Positions 25,642-38,183 of a stretch of 64,000 bases of DNA are shown here, piece after piece. Below the pieces are notes generated by a model. The model searched no databases. It was not told where the DNA came from and saw only the letters and a program-made list of their open reading frames with translations. Positions within the stretch are counted from its first letter, which is position 1; each line of letters begins with the position of its first letter. Location: positions 16,399 to 80,398 of the forward strand of contig FMBT01000477.1 of the NCBI GenBank assembly GCA_900095095.1. Reading direction: 5' to 3'. The translations under genes and the position numbers were made by a program. Origin of the DNA: Fragilariopsis cylindrus CCMP1102. Taxonomy: Eukaryota > Bacillariophyta > Bacillariophyceae > Bacillariales > Bacillariaceae.

Positions 25642-27928
25642 TACCAAATTGGATGAAAGGTAAGTTTTTATAGTGCTGTTTTTTGTATATCGTTGAGAGT
25701 TAGTGTGTTGAAAAAAAGCGTTTTGAGAGTTTAAGCTATTTTACTACGTTGGATATGAATTTGGATATGAACATGAATTCGGATATGAATTTGGATTTGG
25801 TTGACGCAATACAACGCATGCAATACAAACAAACAAATCGTTTATGTACATTCATAATACTTACCGACCCACCCACTCTCTTTCTTTCCCTCTTTCTTTC
25901 CTTCACTCTCTATCTCCTTTCTATATTATATTACATTAAGAATATTTTGATTGGCATAGGATACAAACATTCAAACTAAATGAAACAAATTGGAATACTG
26001 ATACAATTCAAACAACATATAAGTCTAGAAAAGACAAAGATAATCCGAATATTAATATAACAATACCAATATCAATACCAGTACCAATGCTATCCTCCTC
26101 CACCACCAATAATACTAATAATAATACTGCCAACAAATTTCTAATCATACGTTGTTTAAATCAAGATCGATGTGGTGGATTAAGTGATCGAATTAAACCA
26201 TTATTAATGTTTATAGCAGTTGCAGCACATACAAAACGCATCCTTCTAATACGATGGGAACGTCCATATCCACTGGAAGAATATTTAATTCCCAATGAAA
26301 TTAATTGGACAGTACCATTCTATATACTAGAAGAATTACAGAAAGATGATTATCACATAAAAATGAAGAGGGGTGGTCAACAAAATTTAATTGGTATGAC
26401 TATATCACGTACATTCTTAGCTGGACCAGCTATACATACTTTTATACGTAATAATAAACATAGTATCGTGGAAGCAAATCTACAACTTGATGATGGTGGT
26501 GCACGATATTATCAATGTATTGTTGAAACTATGCTTTATAAGAACAATAACAGTAGTAATAATAGTAATAGTAATACTGCTACTAATAATGACGAATATA
26601 ATAATAGTAATACTACCTCTAACAAAATAACTTTCAAACAATACAAAAGACAACAAAATAAGAATAAAAACAAAAGTCATGTTAGATTATTTGATTATTC
26701 CAAATATAAAGAAGATTATTTCCATTGTTGCGGTAAATTTGGTGATAAACTGTTTGGTCATTATTTACTTGATAATGGTATAGAATCCTATAAACGAATA
26801 TATCATGATTTTTTCCAGTCTATATTTAAACCATCTAATAATGTACAATATCTTATAAAGTCAAAAATGAAAAGATCAAATTTAGTACCAGGACAATTTA
26901 TTGGTAGTCATTATAGATCCGATTATGGTCCAGGAGAAGCAGAACGTATCGGTAATGATATAATATCAAATTCAGCAATAACACAGGTTCGATGCGCGGC
27001 ACGAATGAGACCTGGTTATCCTGTATACTTTGCTGGTGATTCACAGATAGCAATTAATGCTGTACATAATGATGCATTAGTATTAAAAACAAAAAATAAA
27101 AATATTACTATTATAACTGCTGCATCAGATATTAATATTGATATTGATACTGACGAGAATAATAATATTGACAATAATAACAACAATAATAATGATACTA
27201 TTAAAAACAACAACAAAGTACGTATACAACAACAACAACAACAAACACGATCATCATCGAATAGATCCGGTCCATTACATATTGAATTTGATAAAGGTTC
27301 AGTAGAAGACTTTTATCCAGCATTTGTTGATTTATTAGTCATGGGTAATTCTATGTGTCAATTATACGGTATAGGTGAGTTGAGTGGTTGGTTGAGTTGG
27401 GTTGAGTTGAGTTGAGTTATAATAGTTCTCTAATTTTATAAGTTGTTTATGGTTTAAGTTCAAGAAAAGTATGAGTCTGAGTCATGAGTCGAAAAGATTC
27501 AATTCAATTCGATTCGTTGAGATTGCGTCTTGTCTCTTCCCCAGTATCATCGTTGCCATCGTTGCCATCGTTGACATTGCGCCCGTTGTTGTAGATATTA
27601 ACTGAAGGTTGGCTTACGTACATTTCTCTTCCTATTTCTTCCCTTCCTTTTTTTCATTCCTTCTGATATACGCTACGTATTATAATTTCGTTGGCTTTTC
27701 TTTTTAAAAGGTGGATTTGGTTCATTTGCATCACTATTAAGTTACAATGCATCATGTTATTATTCAACCATGAAATGTAATGGTAGTGAAGGACATTATT
27801 TACCAGATAAATGTTGTATGAAAGAATTATACCAAAATAATGCAAAATCAACTAGAATAGGTGATGCAAGACGAAAAAGAAAAGAACAAAAAGAGCTAGC
27901 AGCAAGTTTGAACAATAGTACAGTATAG
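24905..27928 (+). CDS. Type II membrane glycosyltransferase-like protein (O-fucosyltransferase-like)
   Basis: The N-terminus (MMYKNKSK) is short and basic and is followed by one membrane segment, YYIFLMFILIGIILQFSTII, then an Asn/Asp-rich stem: the layout of a Golgi glycosyltransferase. The luminal part begins near 26140 with CGGLSDRIKPLLMF, then LLIRWERPYPLEEYL, later GSHYRSDYGPGEAERIG and PVYFAGDS; these fit the diatom fucosyltransferase-like family that shares a GGLxDRxK motif. The last exon (27711-27928) is joined by a 336-base intron (27375-27710, ATAG|GTGAGT to AAAAG|GTGG), giving YGIGGFGSFASLLS and a Cys-rich tail. An earlier intron starts at about 25662 (GTAAGT) and ends near 25960. 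One or two frame breaks lie around 25530-25660, next to an (AAT)n run. Donor sugar and acceptor are not determined. Confidence 0.65.
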
Positions 27929-28008
27929 TAGTAGTGGTACAACAACTAATTAATATACAGCAGCCTACTACTACCACAATTCAAATTAAAAGTCGTAAGA
28001 TTACAGTA

Positions 28009-28191
28009 CTTCCTCCGTGCAACGCTAACTTCAAGTGTAAAGGAACATTAAAACCTTAAATAAAGATCTACTCACAAAAGAGGTTAAAGTCACAAGTTTC
28101 CCCATCCTCCTTGCAAATTTCGTCTTGAACGTGTTTATACGCGGAAAATTTTCAGACGATAGCGCCTTGAATTAGCGTTGCACGGAAGAAG
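28009..28191. mobile_element. Small non-autonomous inverted-repeat element (MITE-like), copy 1
   Basis: Terminal inverted repeats of 20 bases, CTTCCTCCGTGCAACGCTAA at 28009-28028 and its complement at 28172-28191, differ at one base (CTTCTTCC on the right). Each end is flanked by TA (28007-28008 and 28192-28193), as expected for a Tc1/mariner-type target duplication. The 143-base interior has no coding frame. It lies just downstream of the glycosyltransferase gene. A related copy is at 32732-32956. Confidence 0.75.
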
Positions 28192-28193
28192 TA

Positions 28194-29274
28194 AGTACCC
28201 TGCCAATCCATCACGAATAGATCAATCGTGCAACACAATAGTATTGTGATTTTTAAAGTGAGTTTCTTCCTGCAGCACGTCTTAGCTTCATTGTTGCTAA
28301 CTAATATACCAGATAAAAATTAAAGTGTAAACTAGAAATTTATAATATTATATATATTCATTGATACAAAATCACCTCATAATAACTATGTACTATTCCA
28401 TTGTACTTCGTACTGGGTTCCGGAACATGATGATGGAAGGATTTGGCTTCCTTTGATAGTCTACAACAACCACATGGTGGAGAAGAATCATCATCACGAA
28501 AATCGAAAACGCGCGGTTGCGCACGTATTCAAATTCGTACTACAGTACTGTAATATAACTTTCTTACACCATTTTATTCTTTCAACGGAAGATCCTTTCT
28601 ATTCGACGCATTTCTTTTGATACGCACAACACTACTCTCTTAAGCAAAACTTCACCTCAGACTGGATGCCGGAGGAGGCGGCTAAACGGTCGCGAATAAT
28701 GTAACCAATCATAAGAGACAGAGAGAGAGGGAGAGAGAGAGAGAGAGAGAGAGAGATCAATACACAACTACTATCACGCAACTTAGTTTTTTCGCCGGAG
28801 GATACCAATCTTCCCTCCCGGAGGCTACCAATCTTTTAAAGCAAGTGATGCGTGTATGAATAACTTTGTTTAGAGTTAACGATGATTCGACTGCAACAGT
28901 CATTATGGCTGATGTCCTCACGACTAATGGTGTAGTTCGTGTTATTGGAGAGGTTTTAGTTCCACCATCAATTGGCATTGATGCATTCCTTGAAACTTGC
29001 GATGGTAGTGGTTCTTCTTCTCATCATCCACATCATACGTTTCCGTTTTGGGAGTTACTGTCATGATTAGTGTTGTTTCTGTTTACTGTAGGCAGCAACA
29101 AACAAACGATGACTGCAGAAATCATTTAATGAAACGAGATATTATATAGTATATGCTGTGTTAGGACTAGGACTATATGTTGCTCGTGTTGATTATATCA
29201 TCATTGTTTTAAAAAATTACTATATTCAATTATTAATAGATTGCTCAATTGGGACTATTATAGCTATTTGTTTT
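28194..29274. other. Intergenic region
   Basis: No supported gene. It contains a (GA)n run at about 28717-28755 and a perfect palindrome TACAGTACTGTA at 28541-28552. The short frame 28866-29066 shows no family features. Confidence 0.5.
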
Positions 29275-32200
29275 TTACGTATAACCCTTTCCTTTCTCTT
29301 TGATCTTGACATGTTCGTCGAAGATGATACCCTCCTTCTTGACAGCTTCAAGTATAGGCTCATATATATCTTTTGTTGTTGGCAACAGCACACCGCTTCG
29401 ATGATCCAAATTTCCACAAAGAATCAAATCAGCAGCAACAGCTGCAGGATAACCTACAGTTTTACACATAGCTGTCATAGTGTCTTCTGTTCCAAATGCT
29501 TGTAATGATGAATGATGTTCTTCTATCGTTCCATCTTCAAATTCAGCACCGATTGTATGATGCATAACAACCATATCACGTTCCGACTTACCATATTCTA
29601 ATCGTTCCTCTAAGCGTTGACAGAATAAATCTACGACTGTAGTAGTATTACTTATACGACTTGAGATATCTTCATCATTTCCACTCATACCAAGCCATTG
29701 AAGACATTCTCTAGCACGAATTGATTCTTCTACATTACCATTAGCCGATGCCAGTATAAATTCATCTATGGTACGGGTACCATTATTGGGCGAGTCATGA
29801 TTATTCAATAATATCAAAACATCGTCCCACGAAACGATTCTACTTTCATTATCATTACTATTATTATTGAGTATGAAAGAATCATCAAAGAAGCCCATCT
29901 GTTTAAATACATGCATCAATGAGGAAAATCCACGATAACGAAGTGTGCCACGAAATACTGTATTTGCATCTTCTAATCCATATGTTGTTTGGTAATGTAA
30001 TGAATCACGATTTGGTAAGCATTCTAATTCAAAATCATTAGACCAAAATTTATCTTCAAATGGTGTGGCATTCGCCAACAAGTCCTTTCCTAATACTTCA
30101 ATCAATTTTCCATTCAGTAAATACCTTGCATCATTTTGACTTGCCGATATGACACCACGTGGACTCCAACTAAATTTGTACCGTAATGGATTATCTAATG
30201 CAGCTTCCGGTGAAGGTAGACCACCACAGACACTTTTGAAGGATGTTATTTTTCCACCCCGGTCACGTATGCTATTAATTATTTGCATTGCACTACAATG
30301 ATCTGAAGAAAAGAAAAAAAGGGGGGGGGGGGGAGGGAAAGGAGAATAGATATACAGTACAATGGTATATGTTGAGTATAGACAAAAAGCACAGAGAAAA
30401 TGAGGGAGAGAGGGGAGCACGATTGATAAACCCATGTGTGTGTGTGTGTGTTAGTCATCCAGTCCAATCCAATCCAATCCAATCCAATCCAATCCAGTCT
30501 AATCCAACCCATCAACGCAATAAAGTAACTTACCTAAACCAGGATCTAAACCTATTTCATTAAGAATTTTTATACCAGCATTCTTTGCTTTTTCGTGTAA
30601 TTGTTGCATTTCATTACTAACATAACTTGCTGTAACTAAATTAACATTTGATTCTATACATAACTCTGCTATTGATGTATGCATCGATGCTGGTAATAAA
30701 CTAACAACTATATCGGATTCATTTACAATAAGTTCCTGTAAACGACCACGACCATTCAAATATCAACTTTCTCATACCGACCACTTATTATTCCTGATGC
30801 GCCTCCTGCTAAAGATGATTCTACTACGTCTCTAGCTTCATCTTCATCATTACTTGCAACGATAATGTTATATTTACGATTATTTATCATACTTAGTTTC
30901 TTATTAGTATCATCACTACCACCACCGCCACCACCACCCGTCAACAAACTAACAACGCTCTTTGATACACGTCCCGACCCTAACAACAATACAGTTTGTC
31001 ACTGCCATTATTATCTTCGACGTACACGGCACCATTGCTACTAGTAGTGATATTGTGCCCACTACCGCTATTACCACCACTACCACTATTACTACCACTA
31101 TTTTCTCGTAATACTGCCTTATTATTCTTGTTTGCGACAACAGCGCCACTACCACCGCCGTTATCATCAAGACGATCAAATGTCGCATCCGCAGCTGGGA
31201 TCGCATCCACTAATGCATTGATTTTTATTTGAACATCTTCTAACATCGAATTCGAGTTCGAGTTCGAGTTCGAGTCAGCACTATTATTGTTATTAGTAAT
31301 ACTTATTTTTAATATAGCTTTTGATTTCGCATGACATTGCACATGACATTCTAAAAATTCAAATACACATTGACTGATTTCTAATACATCTAATATTTGA
31401 TTAATCAATCCTGAATCAAATAAATGTCCGTCTAATGATATAATCATTGACGCACCGCCAGAATCAGAATAGGAATCATGCATCTTTTGTTGTTGCTGCT
31501 GCTTGATGGTATATTTCATGATCGGTTCTATGAAAAAAGGAAGAAGAAGAAAGATGAGAAAGACAAGATTTTGAGTACAGCATATGTAGAAACAAGAGGG
31601 AAAGGAAAAGTTAGTCGAGTATGCCAATAATCGCTTCTACTAGCTAGCTAGTTCAGCATTGGGTCGATTTGTGTCAGTTATTGCGATCATATAGTATTAT
31701 TGGCTCTCTCTCTCTCCTCTCTCTAAGACTACTACTGTAGCAGCAATAATGGATGGTGGATTTTGTGTTGGGTCGTATAGTAAGGTTCGTAGATAGTGTG
31801 TACTGTATCTCCAGATGGATGACGGAGAAGGTGGTTGGTTATAACAGTTCGTTCCCATTTTTGTCCATGCATCAAGTGGTATAGCATCCGACACACAGCC
31901 TTTATTGTGATCGACCGGTGTCATCTCGTCCGAAAGTCAATCGAATCGAAACAAAACGAATCGACACGAAAAGAATCGATTGATTCGTAGGGTGAATAAA
32001 CTTAAACTTGACTTCAAACTGAATCAACTTGTCTTGTCTTGTCTTGAAAGTGATACTACAATAACAGAACGTAAACTGATAATGCAACGTTGTAAACTTA
32101 ACTTACCTAAATATTTATATTTCTCAGTGAATGTACCTGCATTTGTAGTTATTAATGCATTTTTTAAGGATTGTGACAACTTTGATGCATCCACGAATGT

Positions 32201-34610
32201 TGTTGTTGTTGTTGTTTTTCTTTCTGCTACTACTTGTTGCTTATTACTACTACTACCATTGATGGCCCGAATTCCATCAGTTGTTGTACTTGTTGTTGTA
32301 CTTGTTGATGCATTAATTAAATCTGGTAGTACATGTTTTAATAATGCATTACCAAAATGTTCACTTGATTCGAATGGTAATTCTGTTGGTAATATGTCAA
32401 CACCCATGATTGTAATTGTATTATTGCCAGAGCTATTATTAGTGATATAACTAGTATCAAGGTTCGTAGTAATTTCCTTTTTTTGAATTGGATCATATTG
32501 ATAATATGGTGAACTAATAGTTGTTGTTCTATCTAAAAATTCAATACCACCATTTATATCACAACTTATATCGGATACAATTAATAATCTTTGTGGTGGA
32601 GGCGAGCATATGGTTATGGTTTATGTATCAAGAGTAGAAAGACAGTAGAATACGTAGAATTAGACATCAGAGAGCGAGGTAAAGAAATGACGAAAACGAA
32701 AAAGAAAAAACTTTCTATTGAATATACGGTACTTGTCCTCCGTGCAACGAAATTTATCCACTAGGTTAAGCGCGATAGAAACTTTTATAATAAAAAAGGA
32801 CGGAGAATGATTGAACAAAGTTGACTCACTATCACTCGATCGCTTTTTTATTTATGTTTCTTTCAATTACAGTACCGTGCTTTATTGTAGTTTGAAATTA
32901 TTTCAATATACGATAACCATGTAAGCGGATAGATTTCGTTGCACGGAACGAGGAAGTAATATGAAATAAAACGTAAAACATAAAGCGTATAATACAGTAC
33001 AGTACAGTAAGTAGTAAACGTACGTACCGTTTATTACCAGAGGAATATATAGTATGCATATCTTGTTTTGTTATTAATTTTGGATAGGAATGATCCCAAT
33101 ATGTACCATTAATTAATACAGTAATATATGGTGCAATTGTTTCCGCAAATATTGATTTATAGTGGGATGGATGTTGATTAAAGTGATAACGATTAAAAGT
33201 TTCAAATTCATCACGACCATTCTCATTCTCATTCTCAATATTATTATTATCTCTGAGAACATATAGATCTTTTGTTTCGGGTGTAACAATGTATATTTTA
33301 TGATTATTATTATGATTATTATTACTATTACTATTATTATTAACAAGATTAGGTAAATCACTTATTGATATAGTTTCATTTGGAATTAAATCTACTAATA
33401 TTTCTTTTATACCTTGATATACATTCCCATTTGGACCACCTGTTATACCAATGATGATTGGTTCTGTCATACCTCCCAATCCACCACCACTACCTTCTTT
33501 TGTGGATCTTCCTATTTGTTGACCAATATGACGTATACAGTTTTTAGCAGTTTCTAAATTAGAATATTGAATTGATTTTGGTATGTGAAGGAATGGTGTG
33601 GCAATACCTTGTGTTACTAATAATCTTTCACCTAATATATTTAACATATCAATTGTACCAGCTAATCCAGCATATTTACCAAATGCCACAATTCTTTTTT
33701 CTTTTATCACTCCTTTCTTCACTTTACTTTTATCATTACTACTACTAATACTACTACCAGTAGTAGTAGCAGGAGGAATAGTAGAGACAGCAGTAGCACA
33801 TATTTTTTCATAATCAATTAATTGCATTTTATTGTTTAATATATCATTCAATAATAGCATATTTTCAGGTTGTCCTTTCATTGTATGTGAGAAAAATAAA
33901 CATGTTTTTGTTGTTGTTGGATTATTTGCTACACTACTACTATTACTACTACTAACGTTATTACTGCCACCGTGTAATGATAGCAGTCCTCCTAAATCTA
34001 AATCACACTTTGGACGTTTTACACCTAATATAATACCAGCAGTGGATAAGTCTTCCTGTACTTGTATATTACTACGATCATAAGTACTACCATCACCTAT
34101 TCCTGCTCCTATTCCTGCTGCTTCTACTTGACGATATTGTTCATCGGTATAACAACGATTCTTACTTGGTTGTATTAGTATTTTGATTTTGGCCTTAGGA
34201 GTAGTAGCACTATTACTACTACGATGATTATTATGACCTAATTCAATTAATTCTTTACATTGATTTGGTGTTAATGGTACACGACGTTCCCATGGATCAT
34301 ACGTTTCACGTAAAATACCAATAACAATTTCTTTAGTAGGAATAGGAATAGGAATAGGAATAGGAGTCTATGGAACTATTGGTATCATTGGAACTATAGA
34401 TGACAATGCTGACAATGATGATGACGATTCTAAAAATGCTGACGATGATACGAAGTAAGTTCGTCGTCCTACGTGTGCTCCAAACACACTACCATTACCA
34501 CTACCACTACCACTACGATGATAATGATGATAATGATGATGAAAACTATTACTGATGCGAACGTAGTATTGCTTTCCTCCTCCTCTTCCTCCTAGAAATT
34601 TCTGCACCAT
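29275..34610 (-). CDS. Bifunctional lysine-ketoglutarate reductase / saccharopine dehydrogenase (AASS-type)
   Basis: This enzyme catalyses the first two steps of lysine breakdown through saccharopine, usually in mitochondria. Four exons read on the minus strand: 34610-33028, 32588-32107, 31527-30534, 30302-29275, with GT-AG introns. A basic N-terminus could be a transit peptide. The reductase half starts with ILRETYDPWERRVPLTP near 34315 and continues with KRIVAFGKYAGLAGTIDML and MGVDILPTELPFESSEHFG. The dehydrogenase half shows the nucleotide-binding loop VLLLGSGRV (near 30985), then SLLPASMHTSIAELC, NEIGLDPG and FKSVCGGLPSPEA. Two frame breaks sit at homopolymers (TTT at 30995-30997 and AAA at 30758-30760), each repaired by one added base. 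An in-frame TAG at 34368-34370 separates the N-terminal 80 codons from the rest. Confidence 0.92.
32732..32956. mobile_element. Small non-autonomous inverted-repeat element (MITE-like), copy 2, inside an intron
   Basis: The ends share CCGTGCAACGAAAT(T/C)TATCC in inverted orientation (32740-32759 and about 32929-32946), extended outward by CTTGTCCT on the left and CTTCCTCGTT on the right. Both ends are flanked by TA (32730-32731 and 32957-32958). The core CCGTGCAACG is the same as in the element at 28009-28191. It occupies most of the 439-base intron 32589-33027 of the saccharopine gene, where it is spliced out. Confidence 0.7.
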
Positions 34611-34673
34611 AATAATTCGTGATGATGTTGCAGTCTCCTTTTTGCTTGCTTGCTTTCTTGCTTTGCTTGTGGG

Positions 34674-34709
<36 letters not shown>

Positions 34710-34746
34710 GTGAAGTGAAGTGAAGTGAGTGAAGTGAAGTGAAGTG
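34674..34746. repeat. (GTT)n followed by (GAAGT)n
   Basis: About eleven GTT units run directly into about seven GAAGT units, 60-130 bases upstream of the start of the saccharopine gene. It is probably in the promoter or 5' leader. Confidence 0.85.
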
Positions 34747-35254
34747 AATACAGTTGTCAGCGAACGCTATGGAAGATAATGTATTGTATAATAATCGTAG
34801 TAGCAAAGCAAAGTAAATCTAGTGCGGTTATACACGGTACTGTATGCAGCTTTAGAGTCAGTCACTTCCCTTCCCTTTCCTTCCTTCATTTTTATAACTT
34901 TTACGATTTCTCTCTATTCTTGGCATCATCATCACTTTTATTACTAGCTATGACATGTATTATTCTAGCTAGTATGTAGAAAGGTAAAAGAAAGGAAAAA
35001 GCGAACGATTGGATTGATGTCAATAATGCCAATGATGTCAATTCTTAAAATGAGTACGTATAGAGAATTCTTCGCTTTTATTCTACAGACAGGAGTTCTC
35101 ATGGTGGAATTGATTTATATTGACATCAGATGTCACATCTACCGTATCCGCGATCGAAAAAAGAAGAAGATCAATCGTGAGTACAGTATTCAGGGACTGT
35201 AAATATCGTGGGGGTTGATCGAAAACTAATAATTATGTTCATTTTTGTAAAAGC

Positions 35255-35343
35255 GAGTACCCCATACCCGGTTTTTTGGTAAGTGGGTAGGAAAGCAGGT
35301 ATGCAAAGCGGGCAGGATACCCGCTTTTTTCCAAAGCGGGTAT
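35255..35343. repeat. GCGGGTA repeat cluster, copy 1, with hairpin
   Basis: Degenerate repeats of AAAGCGGGTATGC on both strands. A perfect 11-base stem, ATACCCGCTTT (35317-35327) and AAAGCGGGTAT (35333-35343), encloses a five-base loop. It is followed at 35346 by GAAATTATTTTATGATAGCGTGTTT, also seen near copy 2 at 36664. Confidence 0.8.
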
Positions 35344-35740
35344 GGAAATTATTTTATGATAGCGTGTTTCAACATCCTCGTCGCGTACGGTAGTCGCTTT
35401 AAATGTTTTCACGAATGAAAGATAATTATTTAATTAGCTTGTTAGTGCGACGAATTAATTTGAGAAATTTTAAAGCTTCTCGCAAAAATGTTATGTAGTA
35501 AACGACTACGGCTGGTAAATACTCCACTCTGCGGTTTCTCATGTAGCACGATACAAGACCATGCACAAAACTTTATCATAAACCACTTCTCTCATAGAAA
35601 GCAAATCAACAATAAACAACATACAATCTGTACTCCGTCCCCGACGACACGCCTCATCTCATCTCACAAACATACAACAACAACAATCAAGAATCAAGAA
35701 TGCTCATAATGACCATCTTATTTGATATCATTCTATTATC

Positions 35741-36470
35741 ATGATGACTACAACACTTTCCATTATTGGTTTATGTAGTGCTGGATTAACATTAGCTGTA
35801 ACATTGTATATAGTTGATAAATTATTATTACGATTCGTAATAAGTAATATTAGTAATGAACTACTACCACCACCACCACCACCACCACCACCAACATCAT
35901 CACCGGGATTGGTTGTAACAAAGACACCACTACCACCACCTCCTACTACTACTACAATACACGACGACGTTTTATTTTCCTACTATTAACGTTGACCAAT
36001 TACTTGACTTTTGGTGACATATTGTGGTCCTATATTTCTTTATTTTATGTTCACGTTTGTATATTATTATATTGGTGATGAAAATGTGGTACTACTATTA
36101 TTATTACTATTAATATCGCAATGATGGCCGTATACATATTATCATCACGGTCCGCATCACGATCACCATCACTATCGACATCAATACCAATACTACCATG
36201 TGATGAACAACAACGTCGTAGTACCACTACTAGTACACACCACCACCAATCATCAAGAATGATGATTATAAATAATATCTTATTAGAAAATCTATTCATC
36301 ATTATGTTGAAACCAACATTTTTGATATCGTACTTTGCATTGTCATTTATGAAGATTAGTATAGTGATGTGTTATTACAGATGGAGTGTAGTACTACTAT
36401 GCGTTATCGTTCTACTACTACTAGTATGCACGTATTATTGTCATCGTCATGGTTGATATCAAGTTTCGCA
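35741..36470 (+). other. Possible decayed membrane-protein reading frame
   Basis: An 82-codon frame at 35741-35989 starts with a hydrophobic helix (LSIIGLCSAGLTLAVTLYIV) and runs into a poly-Pro tract. After a base shift, another hydrophobic stretch follows (TNYLTFGDILWSYISLFYV, near 36000), and a third at 36380-36450 in a further frame. Together they could be remnants of a multi-pass membrane protein. I recognise no family, and AT-rich sequence easily gives hydrophobic frames, so this is weak. If real, it has at least three frame breaks. Confidence 0.2.
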
Positions 36471-36689
36471 TTGCTGCTTTCCGTAAACAATTTCTTGATG
36501 ATGATGAATTTCGTGATTATGTGACTTCTTACGATTAGCAAAGTAATAACATTGTGATTAATCATCATCAATTGGGGGTATGATTGAGTAATGAGATTGC
36601 TTAGTCTTATTGTAGAGGGAAGGAGGGAAATAGAACAAAAACAAACAAACAAACAAAAATGAATGAAAATTATTTTATAGCGTGTTTTT

Positions 36690-36842
36690 TTACAGCGTGG
36701 AGCATATCCACTTTTTTACAAAGCAGGTAAGTAAAGCCGGGTAGGCTAGGAGTACCAGCTTTTAGGGAAGCAGGTATGCTAAGCAGGTACAGTAACCCTA
36801 TCCGCTTTCTAGGGAAGCGGGTAAGCAAAGCGGGTATCCCAA
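36690..36842. repeat. GCGGGTA repeat cluster, copy 2
   Basis: At least six degenerate units of (A/G)AAGC(A/G)GGTA(A/T)GC, with both orientations mixed, ending in AAGCGGGTAAGCAAAGCGGGTATCCC. It is related to the cluster at 35255-35343, 1.4 kb away. Confidence 0.8.
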
Positions 36843-37071
36843 CACAACACCTTTCAAAAACTCAAATTATTTAGTTTCTACCAAACCCTCAAAAACTATT
36901 AGGTAGTGCCGCAAGGCCCAGGAAAAACTAACTACTGTAATTAGAATAAGTATATAATAGTATTGTACTTTTGTTATATTATTTCAGTTTATAACTAAGT
37001 TACTGTAGTATTTACAATTTGTAATAGTTATAAATTTGTTTGAATATATTTATATATAGTTTATATTATAT

Positions 37072-37880
37072 TTATAATTGTAATTGATTATTTGTTCCCA
37101 TACAATCATTACACCAATTATAATATCTATATTTAAATTGTAATTGATTATTTGTTCCCATACAATCATTACACCAATTATAATATTTATATTTTGTAAA
37201 CATAATTTGCTTTACTTTATTTATATATAATTGACTTGCGATTGCCTCCTCCTTGGATGTTGCTGTTGTTGTTGTTGCACTAGCGTACTACCTGCTGCAC
37301 CAGTTCCAGTTCCAGCTATTTTTTGTTTTTGTTTTAAACATTCATTATCAGGTTTCCGTATTTCATTGGATTTCGATGAAAATAATCTTTTACTGGAACT
37401 GATATATACCTTTTTTGTATTTAGTTTTAATAGTAGTAGTAGTATATTATTAGTATTGTACTACCGGGGTAGGACTACCAATAGTACCACCCATATAATT
37501 AATATAGGGTGTAATTGGTATTGGATTAAAACATTTGGTATCAATTAATGGATTTAATTGTTTATTTGTCAATTTTATATCAAATTGTGCTCCACCTTAT
37601 TTGCGGATATCACTTTTTGATGTGCAATTGTTTTTTTCATTTCATTTGATGCTCTTTCACTAATAATCTACTGTTATTATTATTATTATCTATATCTTTT
37701 TTACCTTTATTTGCATTTTTTGCTAATAATCGTCGTCTACGTTGCTCCGGTTGTCCTTCTCGTTCATCATCATTTTCATCATCATCATTTTCATCATCTT
37801 CACGTTCATCATCATCATCATCATTTTCAGTGGTTGTGTTGTTTTTATGATGTGTTTGTGTTGTTTCAAGTTGTGTTGTT
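37072..37880 (-). pseudogene. Frameshifted reading frame with acidic region and duplicated CxxC tail
   Basis: Read on the minus strand, a Gln/Thr region and an acidic stretch (DDDERE, near 37790) lead into RRRRLLAKNANKGKKD, then a Gly/Pro/Thr segment, a Gln run and finally two copies of YYNWCNDCMGTNNQLQ before TAA at 37072-37074. Following it needs at least four frame changes (about 37660, 37590, 37440, 37220). The repeated CNDC pairs suggest a small zinc-binding tail. I do not know the family. It could be a live gene damaged by assembly errors or a true pseudogene; codons are A/T-rich like those of the saccharopine gene. Confidence 0.35.
37076..37195. repeat. 60-base tandem duplication
   Basis: Two copies, 37076-37135 and 37136-37195, nearly identical; I see a C/T difference plus a change at the last base or two. 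In the minus frame each copy encodes 20 residues including a CxxC pair, and the length of exactly 60 keeps the frame. Confidence 0.9.
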
Positions 37881-38183
37881 GCTTGCTTGTGTTGAAAAGA
37901 TTTTTTTTTTGAATTTTCGCGCCGGGGGGGATCTGTTGAAAGTATAAAAACTAAATCATGCCCAAATTTTACTAGTATTTGTTAGTGTAGTATATAATAA
38001 CAACTTTAGCATCAAATATATACACCTAAAAAGTCATTATTTCGGAATAGTAAACTATTGACTTTACATTTGACCTATTGGATGGAGGAATATTGTATTC
38101 CTTAGTCTCCTAAGCCTACTGGTATCTCATAATGTAGGCTCACACACAGTACACATTTTAGGGATTTAAAATGTATGGTGTAC

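Noticed and set aside
27390-27417. Telomere-like repeat (GGTTGAGTTGGG)
   Set aside because: The unit is an irregular GAGTT pentamer just inside an intron; no TTAGGG array is present.
35255-36842. CRISPR-like array
   Set aside because: Units are degenerate, in both orientations and without regular spacers, in a eukaryotic context.
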